NCBI RefSeq assembly: GCF_001424565.1
Contig: NZ_LMOL01000011.1
Span: forward strand, 87,493-143,967
Length of the DNA stretch: 56,475 bases
Source: Arthrobacter sp. Leaf141
Lineage (GTDB): Bacteria; Actinomycetota; Actinomycetes; Actinomycetales; Micrococcaceae
Direction: 5' to 3'
This document shows, piece after piece, positions 41,309 through 49,526 of this stretch; within the stretch, counting starts at the first letter, position 1, and every line of letters starts with the position of its first letter. Position numbers and translations under genes: made by a program. Below the pieces are notes generated by a model. The model saw only the letters and a list, made by a program, of their open reading frames with translations. It was not told where the DNA came from and did no database searches.

Positions 41309-42211
41309 ATGAACATGCTGACGCCAGGCCTGCTGTATTTCGATGCGGTGGCGCAGGAAGGCACGCTGACGCAAGCGGCGGAAAAACTGCACGTCTCCGC
41401 GTCCGCCATCAGCCGCCAGATCAACAAGCTGGAATCGTCCCTGGGCACCCCGCTGTTCACGCGGCACGCCCGCGGCGTGGAGCTCACGGAGGCCGGCCGG
41501 CTGCTTCAGGCCTACGTCCGGCGGGCAGAGGCCGAGGGCGCCGCAGTCCGCGAGGAGCTCCTGGTTTCCGTGCAGCGGAAAACCCGCACCCTGCGGGTGG
41601 TCTGTGCCGAAGGGTTCGCCAGGGTGTGGGTGCCGTCCGCGATTGCCCGCTTCAGCCGCCAGCACAACGACATCGAGTTCCATCTGGATGTGGTGGCCTC
41701 CTCGGAGGGCACGCGCCGGGTGGCCGAAGGCGAGGCGGACGTGGCGGCTGTTTTTTCGCTGGGCCCGCAGCCGCGCGTGACGGTGGAGCATTCCACCCCC
41801 ATGCCGGTGGCTTATGCCCTGGTGGCCCCGGACCATCCGCTGGCCACCCAGCCCAGCGCCAGCATGAAGGACCTGTGCCGGTACAAACTGGCGGTGACAG
41901 CGCCCGGCTCCAGCCAGCGGGAGCTGTTTGACCTGGCCATGCAGATCGAGGGGCTGGTCCCGGCCATCACCCTGCAGAGCGACCACATCAACCCGGTGAT
42001 CGAGTTTGCCCGCGCAGGGGTGGGGGTGTCGCTGGTGGCCGGCCTGTCGCTGGACCGTCGGGACCGCGAGGACCTGGTGACCGTGCGGCTGGACCATCCG
42101 GTGCTGCGGCAGCGGCAGGGGCAGATCCAGACCATGACCGGACGCGCCCAGCCGGCCATCCTGACGGCGTTTGTGGATGCGCTGATCGATGCCTTGGATG
42201 ACCTGGTGTGA
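41309..42211 (+). CDS. LysR family transcriptional regulator
   Basis: 300 residues. Winged helix at the N-terminus (LLYFDAVAQEGTLTQAAEKLHVSASAISRQINKLESSLGTPLF), then a substrate-binding domain of two lobes from about 95 (RTLRVVCAEGFARVWVPS... GVGVSLVAGLS). ATG 41309. It lies divergently 120 bases from the M20/MFS pair, the usual layout for a LysR activator and its target. Confidence 0.94.
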   Translation: MNMLTPGLLYFDAVAQEGTLTQAAEKLHVSASAISRQINKLESSLGTPLFTRHARGVELTEAGRLLQAYVRRAEAEGAAVREELLVSVQRKTRTLRVVCAEGFARVWVPSAIARFSRQHNDIEFHLDVVASSEGTRRVAEGEADVAAVFSLGPQPRVTVEHSTPMPVAYALVAPDHPLATQPSASMKDLCRYKLAVTAPGSSQRELFDLAMQIEGLVPAITLQSDHINPVIEFARAGVGVSLVAGLSLDRRDREDLVTVRLDHPVLRQRQGQIQTMTGRAQPAILTAFVDALIDALDDLV

Positions 42212-42250
42212 GGTTTCCCCTGCAGTGCCGGCCGGCCAGCGCCGTTCCGG

Positions 42251-42733
42251 TCAGGCCCCGCCGGCCACCGCTTCCAGCAACGGCAGCGTCCGGACGGGCA
42301 TGACCTCCACCAGCGACATGGCCGTGCTGGTGCGGACGACGCCGTCGATCGCCAGCATCCTGTTGGTGATCCGGTGCAGCCCGGCCGGGTCCGCCGCTGC
42401 CACTTTGGCGAGGAGGTCGGCATCGCCGGTGGTGGCGTGCATCTCGATAATCTCGGGGATGGTCTGCAGCGCCGCAACCGCAGCGTCGCTGGAGGACTGA
42501 CTGATGGAGATCGAGATGAACCCGATCAGCGGCAGGCCCAGCGCTTCGGTGCGGACCCGCTGGCTGAAGGGGGCCAGGCTGCCATCGCCCAGCAGCCTCC
42601 GGAGCCTGGCATGCACGGTGTTCCGGGCAACGCCCAGCGTGCGGGAGAGGGACAGGACGGTGGCCTGCGGGTCGGCGTCGAGCGACAGCAGGATTTTTGC
42701 GTCCAGCGGGTCAAGAAGGTGCATACTGAGCAT
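42251..42733 (-). CDS. Lrp/AsnC family transcriptional regulator
   Basis: 160 residues from ATG 42733 (ATG 42724 also possible; no clear ribosome site for either). The AsnC helix-turn-helix is LDPLDAKILLSLDADPQATVLSLSRTLGVARNTVHARLRRL, followed by the RAM/effector domain (IGFISISISQSSSDAAVAALQTIPEIIEMHATTGDADLLAKV). Divergent from the aminotransferase, which it probably regulates in response to an amino acid. TGTGCACA at 42790-42797 is a possible binding site. Confidence 0.93.
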   Translation of the reverse strand: MLSMHLLDPLDAKILLSLDADPQATVLSLSRTLGVARNTVHARLRRLLGDGSLAPFSQRVRTEALGLPLIGFISISISQSSSDAAVAALQTIPEIIEMHATTGDADLLAKVAAADPAGLHRITNRMLAIDGVVRTSTAMSLVEVMPVRTLPLLEAVAGGA

Positions 42734-42824
42734 TTTGCCACAGGAGAACCAACAAAGAATTTGATCTGTCCTGCGGATTTGCCCTGTGTTGTGCACATCC
42801 GGCGGAATGCCAGACGATACTTGC

Positions 42825-43919
42825 ATGACCAGCATCCTTCCCGAAGCTTCCGCACCCAAGGTGCGTCCCGACGTCGCACAGTTGCCCGCCTATGTTGCCG
42901 GCAGGAGCGCCCTCACTGACCTGACCGCGGCGCTGGCCTCGAATGAGAGCCACTTCGCGCCCCTGCCGTCCGTGCTGGACGTGTTGGGCGCGGAAGCAGG
43001 CAGGATCCACCGTTATCCCAGCATGGGGGCGGTGGAGGCCCGCGAAGCGATTGCCCAACACCACGGCGTCACACCGGACGAGGTGGCGGCCGGTCCGGGA
43101 AGCTCAGGGGTGCTGCAGCAGATCCTGTCCGCAATGTGCGGGCACGGCGACGAGGTAATCTTCGCGTGGCGGTCCTTTGAGGCCTATCCCATCCTGGTGA
43201 CGGTGGCCGGCGCGGTATCGGTCCCGGTCCTGCTGCGGGCGGACGAGCACCACGACCTGCCCGCCATGGCAGCGGCCATCACGGAGCGCACCCGCGTGGT
43301 ACTGCTTTGCTCCCCCAACAACCCCACTGGCGTTTCCATCGGCGCGGCGGACCTTGACGACTTCCTCGCCGCCGTTCCCCCGCATGTGCTGGTGGTACTG
43401 GATGAGGCCTACATCGAGTTCCAGCGCGGGCCGGGCGTGGATTCACTGGACTTCTACCGCCGGCACCCGAACCTGTGCATCCTGCGCACCTTCTCCAAGG
43501 CGTACGGGCTGGCCGGCCTGCGGATTGGTTACGCGATCGCCCGGCCGGAGATTGCGGACGGACTGCGCCGCACCGCCGTGCCCTTCGGCGTGAACCGGAT
43601 GGCCCAGGCGGCCGCGGTGGCGTCCCTCGCCGCCGACGCCGAAATCACCGAACGCACCGGGGCCGTGGCCGCGGAACGCAGCCGCGTGACGGCCGCCCTG
43701 CGGCTGGCAGGCTGGGACCTGCCGGACAGCCAGGCCAACTTCTTCTGGATCCGGGCCTCGGACGCGCTCCGGGAGGACATCGTTGCAGCGCTGGGCGCAG
43801 CGGACATCCTGGTGCGGGGATACGCGGGCGACGGCGTCCGCATCACTTTGGCGGACACCGCCACCAACAACCGGGTGCTGGCAGTCCTGGGCCACCGCGC
43901 GGGGTTCGCCGCCGCATGA
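42825..43919 (+). CDS. Histidinol-phosphate aminotransferase-like enzyme
   Basis: 364 residues, PLP-dependent class I/II aminotransferase. The substrate and cofactor motifs are LASNESHFAPLPSV, GPGSSGVLQQIL, LLCSPNNPTGVSI, VVLDEAYIEF and the PLP-lysine in TFSKAYGLAGLRIGYAI. The sequence is HisC-like, but no other his gene is near, so the role may be in aromatic or branched-chain amino-acid use. The start ATG 42825 fits the family; no good ribosome site is seen. It overlaps the YitT-like gene (ATGA) and is opposite an Lrp regulator, which suggests an amino-acid-responsive unit. Confidence 0.9.
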   Translation: MTSILPEASAPKVRPDVAQLPAYVAGRSALTDLTAALASNESHFAPLPSVLDVLGAEAGRIHRYPSMGAVEAREAIAQHHGVTPDEVAAGPGSSGVLQQILSAMCGHGDEVIFAWRSFEAYPILVTVAGAVSVPVLLRADEHHDLPAMAAAITERTRVVLLCSPNNPTGVSIGAADLDDFLAAVPPHVLVVLDEAYIEFQRGPGVDSLDFYRRHPNLCILRTFSKAYGLAGLRIGYAIARPEIADGLRRTAVPFGVNRMAQAAAVASLAADAEITERTGAVAAERSRVTAALRLAGWDLPDSQANFFWIRASDALREDIVAALGAADILVRGYAGDGVRITLADTATNNRVLAVLGHRAGFAAA

Positions 43920-44575
43920 GCACTCCCGCTGCCACACTTTCCGCTGCCGAGAAACCTGCCCCTGCGCAGGGCGGGCCTGCCACCTTCCGCCATACTGCCG
44001 CGGAAGACATCCTTGGCATCCTCACCGGGACCTTCTCCGCATCCCTGGGCCTTTACCTGCTCAAATCCAGCGAGGCGGTAACCGGTGGAACGGCCGGCCT
44101 GGCCCTGCTGTTCAGCTACTCCGTGACGGTACCCTTCGGCGTCATTTTTGTGGCCGTGAACCTGCCGTTCTTTATCCTGGCCGTGTGGAAGAAGGGCTGG
44201 GACTTCGCGATGCGGACCGGTGCGGCCATCGCCCTGGTGTCTGTCATGTCCAGCCTGCACCCGCTGTTCCTGGGCGCCCTGGACATCCAGCCCGCCTACG
44301 GCGTGGTGGCCGGGAACCTGCTGGCCGGGGTTGGCCTGCTGATCCTGTTCCGGCACAGGTCGAGCCTTGGGGGCTTCAACATCCTGGCGCTGATTCTGCA
44401 GGATCGCCTGGGCTGGCGGGCGGGCTATGTGCAGATGGTCCTGGACGTGGCCATTGTGCTGGCGTCGCTGGCGCTGGTTCCGGTGCCCATGGTGTTGCTG
44501 TCGGCGGCTGGTGCGACACTCCTGAACCTCATCCTGGCGCTCAACCACCGGCCAGGCCGCTATCTGGGACAGTAG
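43916..44575 (+). CDS. YitT family membrane protein
   Basis: 219 residues, five to six membrane helices. GTFSASLGLYLLKSSEAVTGGTAGLALLFSYSVTVPFGVIFVAVNLPFF is the conserved N-terminal half of YitT/DUF161 proteins, though the C-terminal DUF2179 domain is absent. The ATG overlaps the aminotransferase stop. The function of the family is unknown; coupling to an aminotransferase and an Lrp regulator suggests amino-acid or keto-acid transport. Confidence 0.85.
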   Translation: MSTPAATLSAAEKPAPAQGGPATFRHTAAEDILGILTGTFSASLGLYLLKSSEAVTGGTAGLALLFSYSVTVPFGVIFVAVNLPFFILAVWKKGWDFAMRTGAAIALVSVMSSLHPLFLGALDIQPAYGVVAGNLLAGVGLLILFRHRSSLGGFNILALILQDRLGWRAGYVQMVLDVAIVLASLALVPVPMVLLSAAGATLLNLILALNHRPGRYLGQ

Positions 44576-44645
44576 CCGCCGGGGCGCTGGTTTATTCCCC
44601 GGGCCGGACTGAAATATCTGCGCCCGGTCCGCCGTTGGCCCCCAT

Positions 44646-45284
44646 ATGACGACTATTGGAATCATCGGAGCAGGACACATCGGCAGCCAGGTAGCCCGGA
44701 AGGCGGTGGCCACCGGTTATGACGTGGTCATCAGCAACTCCCGCGGGCCGGAAACCCTGGCGGACCTCGTGGCGGAACTCGGCCCCAGGGCGCGGGCGGC
44801 AACCGCGGCCGAGGCGGCAGAGGCGGGCGACTTCGCCGTGGTGACGGTGCCGCTGAAGAACTACCGGGACATTCCGGTGGCGCCGCTGGCCGGCAAGATC
44901 GTGATCGACACCAACAACTATTACTGGGAGCGGGACGGCCGCGTCCCCGCCCTCGACAACGGCGAAGCCACCACTGCGGGGATGCTCCAGGAGCACCTGC
45001 CGGAGTCCAAGGTGGCCAAAGGCTTCAACCACATCATGGCCAAGGACATCTCCGGGGGCACCCCTGCAGGAACCGAAAACCGGCGGGCGCTGGCCACGGC
45101 CAGCGACTTTCCGGAGGGCTCGGACCTGGTGGCAAAGCTGTATGACGAGTTCGGTTTCGACACGGTCAATATCGGCCCGCTGTCCGAATCCTGGCGCGTG
45201 GAGCGCGACCGCCCGGCCTACGTGGTCCGGCAGAACGCCGCCGAGCTTGAGGCGAACCTCGCCAAGGCACCCCGCACCGTTTAG
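44646..45284 (+). CDS. NADPH-dependent F420 reductase-like protein
   Basis: 212 residues. Rossmann motif TTIGIIGAGHIGSQVARKAVATGYDVVISNSRGPETL at the start, with the NADP-phosphate contacts S-N-S-R. VTVPLKNYRDIPVAPLAGKIVIDTNNYYWERDG and SKVAKGFNHIMAKDI match F420H2:NADP+ oxidoreductase-type proteins (F420-binding pocket) and related NAD-binding proteins. It is probably monocistronic and is followed by a terminator at 45309. True F420 specificity is uncertain. Confidence 0.88.
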   Translation: MTTIGIIGAGHIGSQVARKAVATGYDVVISNSRGPETLADLVAELGPRARAATAAEAAEAGDFAVVTVPLKNYRDIPVAPLAGKIVIDTNNYYWERDGRVPALDNGEATTAGMLQEHLPESKVAKGFNHIMAKDISGGTPAGTENRRALATASDFPEGSDLVAKLYDEFGFDTVNIGPLSESWRVERDRPAYVVRQNAAELEANLAKAPRTV

Positions 45285-45308
45285 CGGCGCACCAAGCGGG
45301 CAACCTTG

Positions 45309-45346
45309 AGCGGCGGCGGGCCGGGACTATCGTGCCTGCCGCCGCT
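45309..45346 (+). terminator. Terminator after the F420 reductase-like gene
   Basis: AGCGGCGGC (45309-45317) pairs perfectly with GCCGCCGCT (45338-45346) around a 20-base loop, followed by TTTGTT. Located 24 bases after the stop codon. Confidence 0.75.
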
Positions 45347-45433
45347 TTGTTGCGCCGCCGCGACCTGCCCGGCAAGGCGCATCAGGCGCTGTTCTGCTTA
45401 CAATCGAAACCTCAATCAACTACTGAGGGATCC

Positions 45434-45781
45434 ATGAAGAAATTCACCATTGCCCTGTTTGCCGCCGGACTGGCCGTCTCAGCCACGGCCTGCACCGCTT
45501 CGAACCAGCTCACCACCCAGGAAACCTGCGAGCGGATCCAGGCAGTGGTGTCCAGCCCGGCCAACAACGCCGGCAAGACGGGCATGAACCGCCTGGCCAA
45601 CCAGATCCGGCCCATCCACGCCGTTGCGTCCGACGACCTGAAGCCGGCACTGGAATCCATCCTCGAATTCACTGATGAGCAGGCCAAGGAGACCCCCGAC
45701 GAGGACAAGCTCGCTGACTTGTCAGCTGATTACCAGGAAGCCGGCACCACGTTCAGCTCGCTCTGCGGCGGCCAGCAGTAG
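45434..45781 (+). CDS. Small hypothetical lipoprotein
   Basis: 115 residues. Signal MKKFTIALFAAGLAVSATAC with lipobox Cys at 20. The mature part is helical and acidic with two further Cys (ETCERIQ, SSLCGG), which may form a disulfide. GAGGGATCC before the ATG is a good ribosome site. No named family is recognised. It probably sits on the outer face of the membrane. Confidence 0.8.
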   Translation: MKKFTIALFAAGLAVSATACTASNQLTTQETCERIQAVVSSPANNAGKTGMNRLANQIRPIHAVASDDLKPALESILEFTDEQAKETPDEDKLADLSADYQEAGTTFSSLCGGQQ

Positions 45782-45804
45782 CTTCCGGACCGCACCCGGC
45801 AGCC

Positions 45805-46758
45805 CTACAAGGTTGCCGGGTCCGTGTTTGAGCCGCAGAGAATAACGGCCACCTTCTCGCCGGGCTGCGGCGCGTAGGAGCCGGCCGCCAGCGCCGCGTA
45901 AGCCGCGGCGGCACCGTGTTCCACCACCATCCGGTATCCGTTCCACAGGGCCGACCGGGCGGCGATGATGTCCGCATCCGTCACCAGGACGCTTTCGACG
46001 CCGGTGCGGACCGCCACGGAGTAGCCGATCTCCCCTATGCGGCGGGCGCCCAGCGAGTCGGCCGCAACGCCGGAGACGGCCACGTCCACGGGTCTTCCGG
46101 CCGCGAGCGCGGCGTGGAGGGTGGGCGCGGTCGCCGGTTCCACTGCCACCACTTTGGCCGAACCTTCCACGGCTGCCGCGATGCCGGCCATCAGCCCGCC
46201 GCCGCCCACGGCCACCAGGATGGTGTCCACGCCCGGCAGCTGTGCCAGCAGTTCAGACCCCACGGTTCCGGCCCCGGCGGCAATTTCCGGCTGGTCGTAC
46301 GCGTGGCAGTACACGGCGCCGGTTTCAGCCGCGTACGCCACCGCCGCCTGGTACGCCACGGCATATTCCGCCCCGGCCTGAACCACCGTGGCGCCGATGG
46401 CCTTCAGTTTCTGCACCTTCACGGCGGGCGCCGTCTCCGGGACAAACACGGTTGCCGGCACCCCCACCTGGGCGGCGGCGTAGGCGTTGGCCAGCCCGGC
46501 GTTCCCGCCGGAGGCCACCACCACGCCCACGTCCGGCCGCAGTTCCCCGCGTTCCCGGCTCGCCAGGATCCGGTTCAGCGCGCCCCTCGCCTTGAAGGTC
46601 CCGGTGTGCTGCATAAACTCGCACTTGAACCAGACCTGCCCGGCAACTGTTCCTGGGTCCCCGGCCAGGATGGGGGTGGTCCGGGTGAGGCCCTTGGTTC
46701 GAGCGGCCGCCTGGGCAACGTCAACGCTGGTGATCACGGGCGGCTCAGACCTCGTCAT
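45805..46758 (-). CDS. Threonine/serine dehydratase (PLP, fold type II)
   Basis: 317 residues from ATG 46758 (GTG 46737 is an alternative). The PLP-lysine is in TGTFKARGA, the Asn loop in VVASGGNAGLANAYAA, the phosphate-binding glycine loop is VAVGGGGLMAGI, and the terminal Ser/Cys segment is ILCGSNTD. Without an ACT domain it is of the short catabolic or serine-racemase-like type. It deaminates threonine or serine to 2-keto acids. The start overlaps the end of the small acidic gene by 14 bases, suggesting coupling. Confidence 0.92.
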   Translation of the reverse strand: MTRSEPPVITSVDVAQAAARTKGLTRTTPILAGDPGTVAGQVWFKCEFMQHTGTFKARGALNRILASRERGELRPDVGVVVASGGNAGLANAYAAAQVGVPATVFVPETAPAVKVQKLKAIGATVVQAGAEYAVAYQAAVAYAAETGAVYCHAYDQPEIAAGAGTVGSELLAQLPGVDTILVAVGGGGLMAGIAAAVEGSAKVVAVEPATAPTLHAALAAGRPVDVAVSGVAADSLGARRIGEIGYSVAVRTGVESVLVTDADIIAARSALWNGYRMVVEHGAAAAYAALAAGSYAPQPGEKVAVILCGSNTDPATL

Positions 46759-46921
46759 CCCAGGTGCCCGGCTCTTCCAGGGCATCCTCGGGTTTGTCCT
46801 CCTGGCCAGGTTCGCCCTTGCCAACGAACGATGCGGGGACGGTTCCGGCAGCCTGCGTCTGCTGTTCCTCGCGGATGTTGGCGGCCTGCCCGGTGGGCTG
46901 CTCTTCGTTGGACGTGCTCAT
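46745..46921 (-). CDS. Small acidic hypothetical protein
   Basis: 58 residues, MSTSNEEQPTGQAANIREEQ..., very acidic and polar with no hydrophobic core, so probably disordered. AGAGGAATGATC gives a good ribosome site. The gene ends 14 bases inside the dehydratase gene, so the two are likely co-transcribed and coupled. The function is unknown. Confidence 0.65.
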   Translation of the reverse strand: MSTSNEEQPTGQAANIREEQQTQAAGTVPASFVGKGEPGQEDKPEDALEEPGTWDDEV

Positions 46922-47068
46922 GATCATTCCTCTCGCTGGGAGTGGCGGTAGTTCCTGCCGGGTCCGGCCCGGCATGCCTCCAGCCTAGAGGTTCCGGCTG
47001 CTCCGCTGCGGACCCCGCCTGGTCGGTTGAGTCCGGCGACTCCGCCGGAAACTGCCCCTTGCGCCATC

Positions 47069-47097
47069 ACTACCTAGTGCTACTATGTAGTGGTAGT
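47069..47097. promoter_or_regulatory. Candidate PadR operator
   Basis: ACTACC (47069-47074) and GGTAGT (47092-47097) form an inverted repeat around TAGTGCTACTATGTAGT. Further TAGT and AGTA motifs continue to 47114. This AT-rich patch just upstream of the PadR gene is probably its autoregulatory site and promoter. Confidence 0.6.
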
Positions 47098-47128
47098 CAG
47101 CAGTACTAAGTAGTGACGGGAGGACCTG

Positions 47129-47458
47129 ATGGGCAAGCAAATGACGGAGATGCTCAAAGGCACCCTCGAAGGCATCGTCCTGGCCATCCTGGCGGGCAGC
47201 CCCGCCTATGGCTACGACATCACGGCCCGCCTGCGGGACAAGGGGCTCACGGACATCGCCGAGGGAACGGTATACGCGCTCCTGGTGCGGATCGAGCAGC
47301 GCGGCCTGGTGGACGTTGAGAAGCGCCCCTCCGAAAAAGGGCCGCCGCGCAAGGTGTACTCGCTCAACGCCCAGGGCGGGGAATACCTCGAGGAATTCTG
47401 GAAAACATGGAGCTTCCTGTCCGGGCGGCTCGAACAGCTCCGCAACGAAGGGAGATGA
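47129..47458 (+). CDS. PadR family transcriptional regulator
   Basis: 109 residues: MLKGTLEGIVLAILAGSPAYGYDITARL (helix 1-2), TDIAEGTVYALLVRIEQRGLVDVEKRPSEKGPPRKVYSL (recognition helix and wing) and a C-terminal dimerisation helix. Strong GGGAGGACC site. Its stop overlaps the DUF1048 gene (ATGA). PadR proteins of this size commonly repress adjacent multidrug exporters and are released by ligand binding. Confidence 0.95.
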   Translation: MGKQMTEMLKGTLEGIVLAILAGSPAYGYDITARLRDKGLTDIAEGTVYALLVRIEQRGLVDVEKRPSEKGPPRKVYSLNAQGGEYLEEFWKTWSFLSGRLEQLRNEGR

Positions 47459-47826
47459 CGTTGTTCATCACAGACATGATCGACCAGAAGAGGCGGTTCC
47501 GCCGGTACAAGGCCCGCAAGGAGCAGCTCCCGGCGAACTACCGCAAGGTGCTGGACGCTGTGGAGCGCTACTTCTGGCACTTCGCCTCGGGCAAGGGCGA
47601 GAGCATCCTGCAGCTCCTGGACGACGTGGCGGACCTCTTTGAGCAGGCCGCCGCTGACGCCACCCCGGTCCGGGACATTGTGGGCGCGGACCCGGTGGAG
47701 TTTGCCGAGGAACTGATGCGCAACTATCCGGAGAGCCTGTGGATCAACAAGGAGCGCGAGCGGCTCGCCCAAACCATCAACAGCATTGCCGGGGACCACG
47801 GAACCTCCGGCGACGGGCGAAGCTAA
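47455..47826 (+). CDS. DUF1048 family protein
   Basis: 123 residues, helical and soluble: MTLFITDMIDQKRRFRRYKARKEQLP, then EELMRNYPESLWINKERERLAQTI. This resembles DUF1048 proteins that accompany PadR regulators and drug exporters. Coupled to padR by ATGA overlap, and followed 52 bases later by the ABC ATPase gene. The molecular role is unknown. Confidence 0.85.
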   Translation: MTLFITDMIDQKRRFRRYKARKEQLPANYRKVLDAVERYFWHFASGKGESILQLLDDVADLFEQAAADATPVRDIVGADPVEFAEELMRNYPESLWINKERERLAQTINSIAGDHGTSGDGRS

Positions 47827-47878
47827 CCACCCGCCGTCGGCCGTTCCCCGGCGCAAGCCAGGAAGGAACTGCAACGAC

Positions 47879-48658
47879 ATGGCAACACAACAGGAACCGG
47901 CGCCGGCAATCCGGGTGCGCGGCATGGAGAAGTCCTTCAAGGACCTGCATGTCCTGCGCGGCGTGGACTTTGACGTGGCCCAGGGCTCCATTTACGCATT
48001 GCTCGGCTCCAACGGCGCGGGCAAAACCACCATCATCCGGATCCTGTCCACGCTGCTGCGGCAGGACGCCGGCACCGCCTCGGTCAACGGGTTCGACGTC
48101 GGCACCCATCCTTTGGCGGTCCGGCAATCCATCAGCCTGACGGGCCAGTTTGCCGCCGTGGACGAGATCCTCACCGGCCGGGAGAACCTGGTGCTGGTGG
48201 CACGGCTGCGGCACCTTGCCGGCCCGGGCGGGATCGCGGACGACGCCCTTGCGCAGTTCAACCTGGCCGACGCCGGGACCCGCAAGGTGGCCACCTACTC
48301 CGGCGGCATGCGGCGGCGCCTCGACATCGCCATGAGCCTGGTGGGTAATCCGCCGGTGATTTTCCTGGACGAGCCCACCACCGGACTGGACCCCGAAGCG
48401 CGCAAGGACGTGTGGCAGGTGGTCAGGACACTGGCGGGGCAGGGCACCACCGTGGTGCTCACCACGCAGTACCTGGACGAAGCCGAACAGCTGGCAGACC
48501 GGATCGGCATCCTCCATCAGGGCCGCATCATTGCGGACGCTACCCTGGCCGGGCTGAAGCAGCTCCTCCCCCCGGCCAGGACCGAGTATGTGGAGAAGCA
48601 GCCAAGCCTTGAGGATATTTTCCTCGCCATCATCGGCAACAACGCACCGGGCAGGTAG
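47879..48658 (+). CDS. DrrA-type ABC exporter ATPase
   Basis: 259 residues. Walker A GSNGAGKT, Q-loop region SLTGQFAAVDEILTG (the DrrA-type extension), signature YSGGMRRRL, Walker B VIFLDEPTTGLD with intact catalytic Glu, and the H-loop TQYLDEAEQLA. The Q-Y at the H-loop, TTQYLDEA, is normal for this subfamily. AAGGAAC before ATG 47879. It energises the downstream permease; relatives export daunorubicin-like drugs and lipids. Confidence 0.95.
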   Translation: MATQQEPAPAIRVRGMEKSFKDLHVLRGVDFDVAQGSIYALLGSNGAGKTTIIRILSTLLRQDAGTASVNGFDVGTHPLAVRQSISLTGQFAAVDEILTGRENLVLVARLRHLAGPGGIADDALAQFNLADAGTRKVATYSGGMRRRLDIAMSLVGNPPVIFLDEPTTGLDPEARKDVWQVVRTLAGQGTTVVLTTQYLDEAEQLADRIGILHQGRIIADATLAGLKQLLPPARTEYVEKQPSLEDIFLAIIGNNAPGR

Positions 48659-48664
48659 GACACC

Positions 48665-49426
48665 ATGGCCACACATTTTTTCAGCGACACCAAGGTCCTG
48701 CTGGGACGGTCCCTGCGCCACATCGCCCGCAGTCCGGACACCATCATCACTGTCACCATCACCCCGATCGCACTGATGCTGCTGTTTGTCTACGTCTTCG
48801 GCGGCGCCATCAGCACCGGGACCGGCAACTACGTCAACTATCTGCTGCCGGGCATCCTGCTGATCGCCATCGCTTCGGGCATCGCCTACACCGCATTCCG
48901 GTTGTTCACGGACCTGCAGGGCGGCATTTTCGATCGTTTCCACTCCATGCCCATCGCGCGGTCCTCTGTTCTTTGGGCGCACGTCATCACGTCCCTGGTG
49001 GCCAACGGCCTGTCGCTGGTGATCATTGTGCTGGTGGCGCTGCTGATGGGTTTCCGCACCCCGGCCGGGCCGCTGGCGTGGATGGGCGTTGCCGGCATCC
49101 TCGCCCTGTTCACGCTGGCACTCACGTGGGTGGCCGTGATCGCCGGGCTGTCCGCCAAGTCCGTTGACGGCGCAGGCGGCTTTTCCTACCCGCTGATCTT
49201 CCTGCCGTTCATCAGCTCCGCCTTCGTTCCCACGGACACCATGCCCGGGCCAGTGCGCGCCTTCGCGGAAAACCAGCCGGTCACCGCGATCGTCAACACC
49301 ATCCAGGACCTGTTTGCCGAACGGCCCGTGGGTTCCGGGATCTGGGTGGCCCTCGCCTGGTGCGTGAGCGCCCTGGTCGTGGCCTACGTGCTGGCCATGG
49401 CGGCCTACCGCAAGCGGTTTCCTTGA
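48665..49426 (+). CDS. DrrB-type ABC exporter permease
   Basis: 253 residues, six membrane helices of the ABC-2 type. Opens with a helix at about 33 (ITPIALMLLFVYVFGGAI), contains YLLPGILLIAIASGIAYTAF and the ABC-2 motif YPLIFLPFISSAFVPTDTMPGPVRAFAENQPVTAIV. Six bases after the ATPase stop, so one operon with it, PadR and DUF1048. It probably exports an inhibitory compound. Confidence 0.94.
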   Translation: MATHFFSDTKVLLGRSLRHIARSPDTIITVTITPIALMLLFVYVFGGAISTGTGNYVNYLLPGILLIAIASGIAYTAFRLFTDLQGGIFDRFHSMPIARSSVLWAHVITSLVANGLSLVIIVLVALLMGFRTPAGPLAWMGVAGILALFTLALTWVAVIAGLSAKSVDGAGGFSYPLIFLPFISSAFVPTDTMPGPVRAFAENQPVTAIVNTIQDLFAERPVGSGIWVALAWCVSALVVAYVLAMAAYRKRFP

Positions 49427-49446
49427 CCGGCACCGCCTTCGCGGGC

Positions 49447-49470
49447 GTCCCAACGACTGTGAGTTGGGAC
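49447..49470 (+). terminator. Hairpin after the DrrAB operon
   Basis: GTCCCAAC (49447-49454) pairs perfectly with GTTGGGAC (49463-49470) around an 8-base loop, 20 bases after the permease stop. No T-run; probably a terminator or attenuator ahead of the kinase gene. Confidence 0.55.
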
Positions 49471-49526
49471 TCAGCCGGGACACACGGCCGCCCTCCGGCG
49501 TTAAGCAGACGGCGGAAGGAGGCCAC

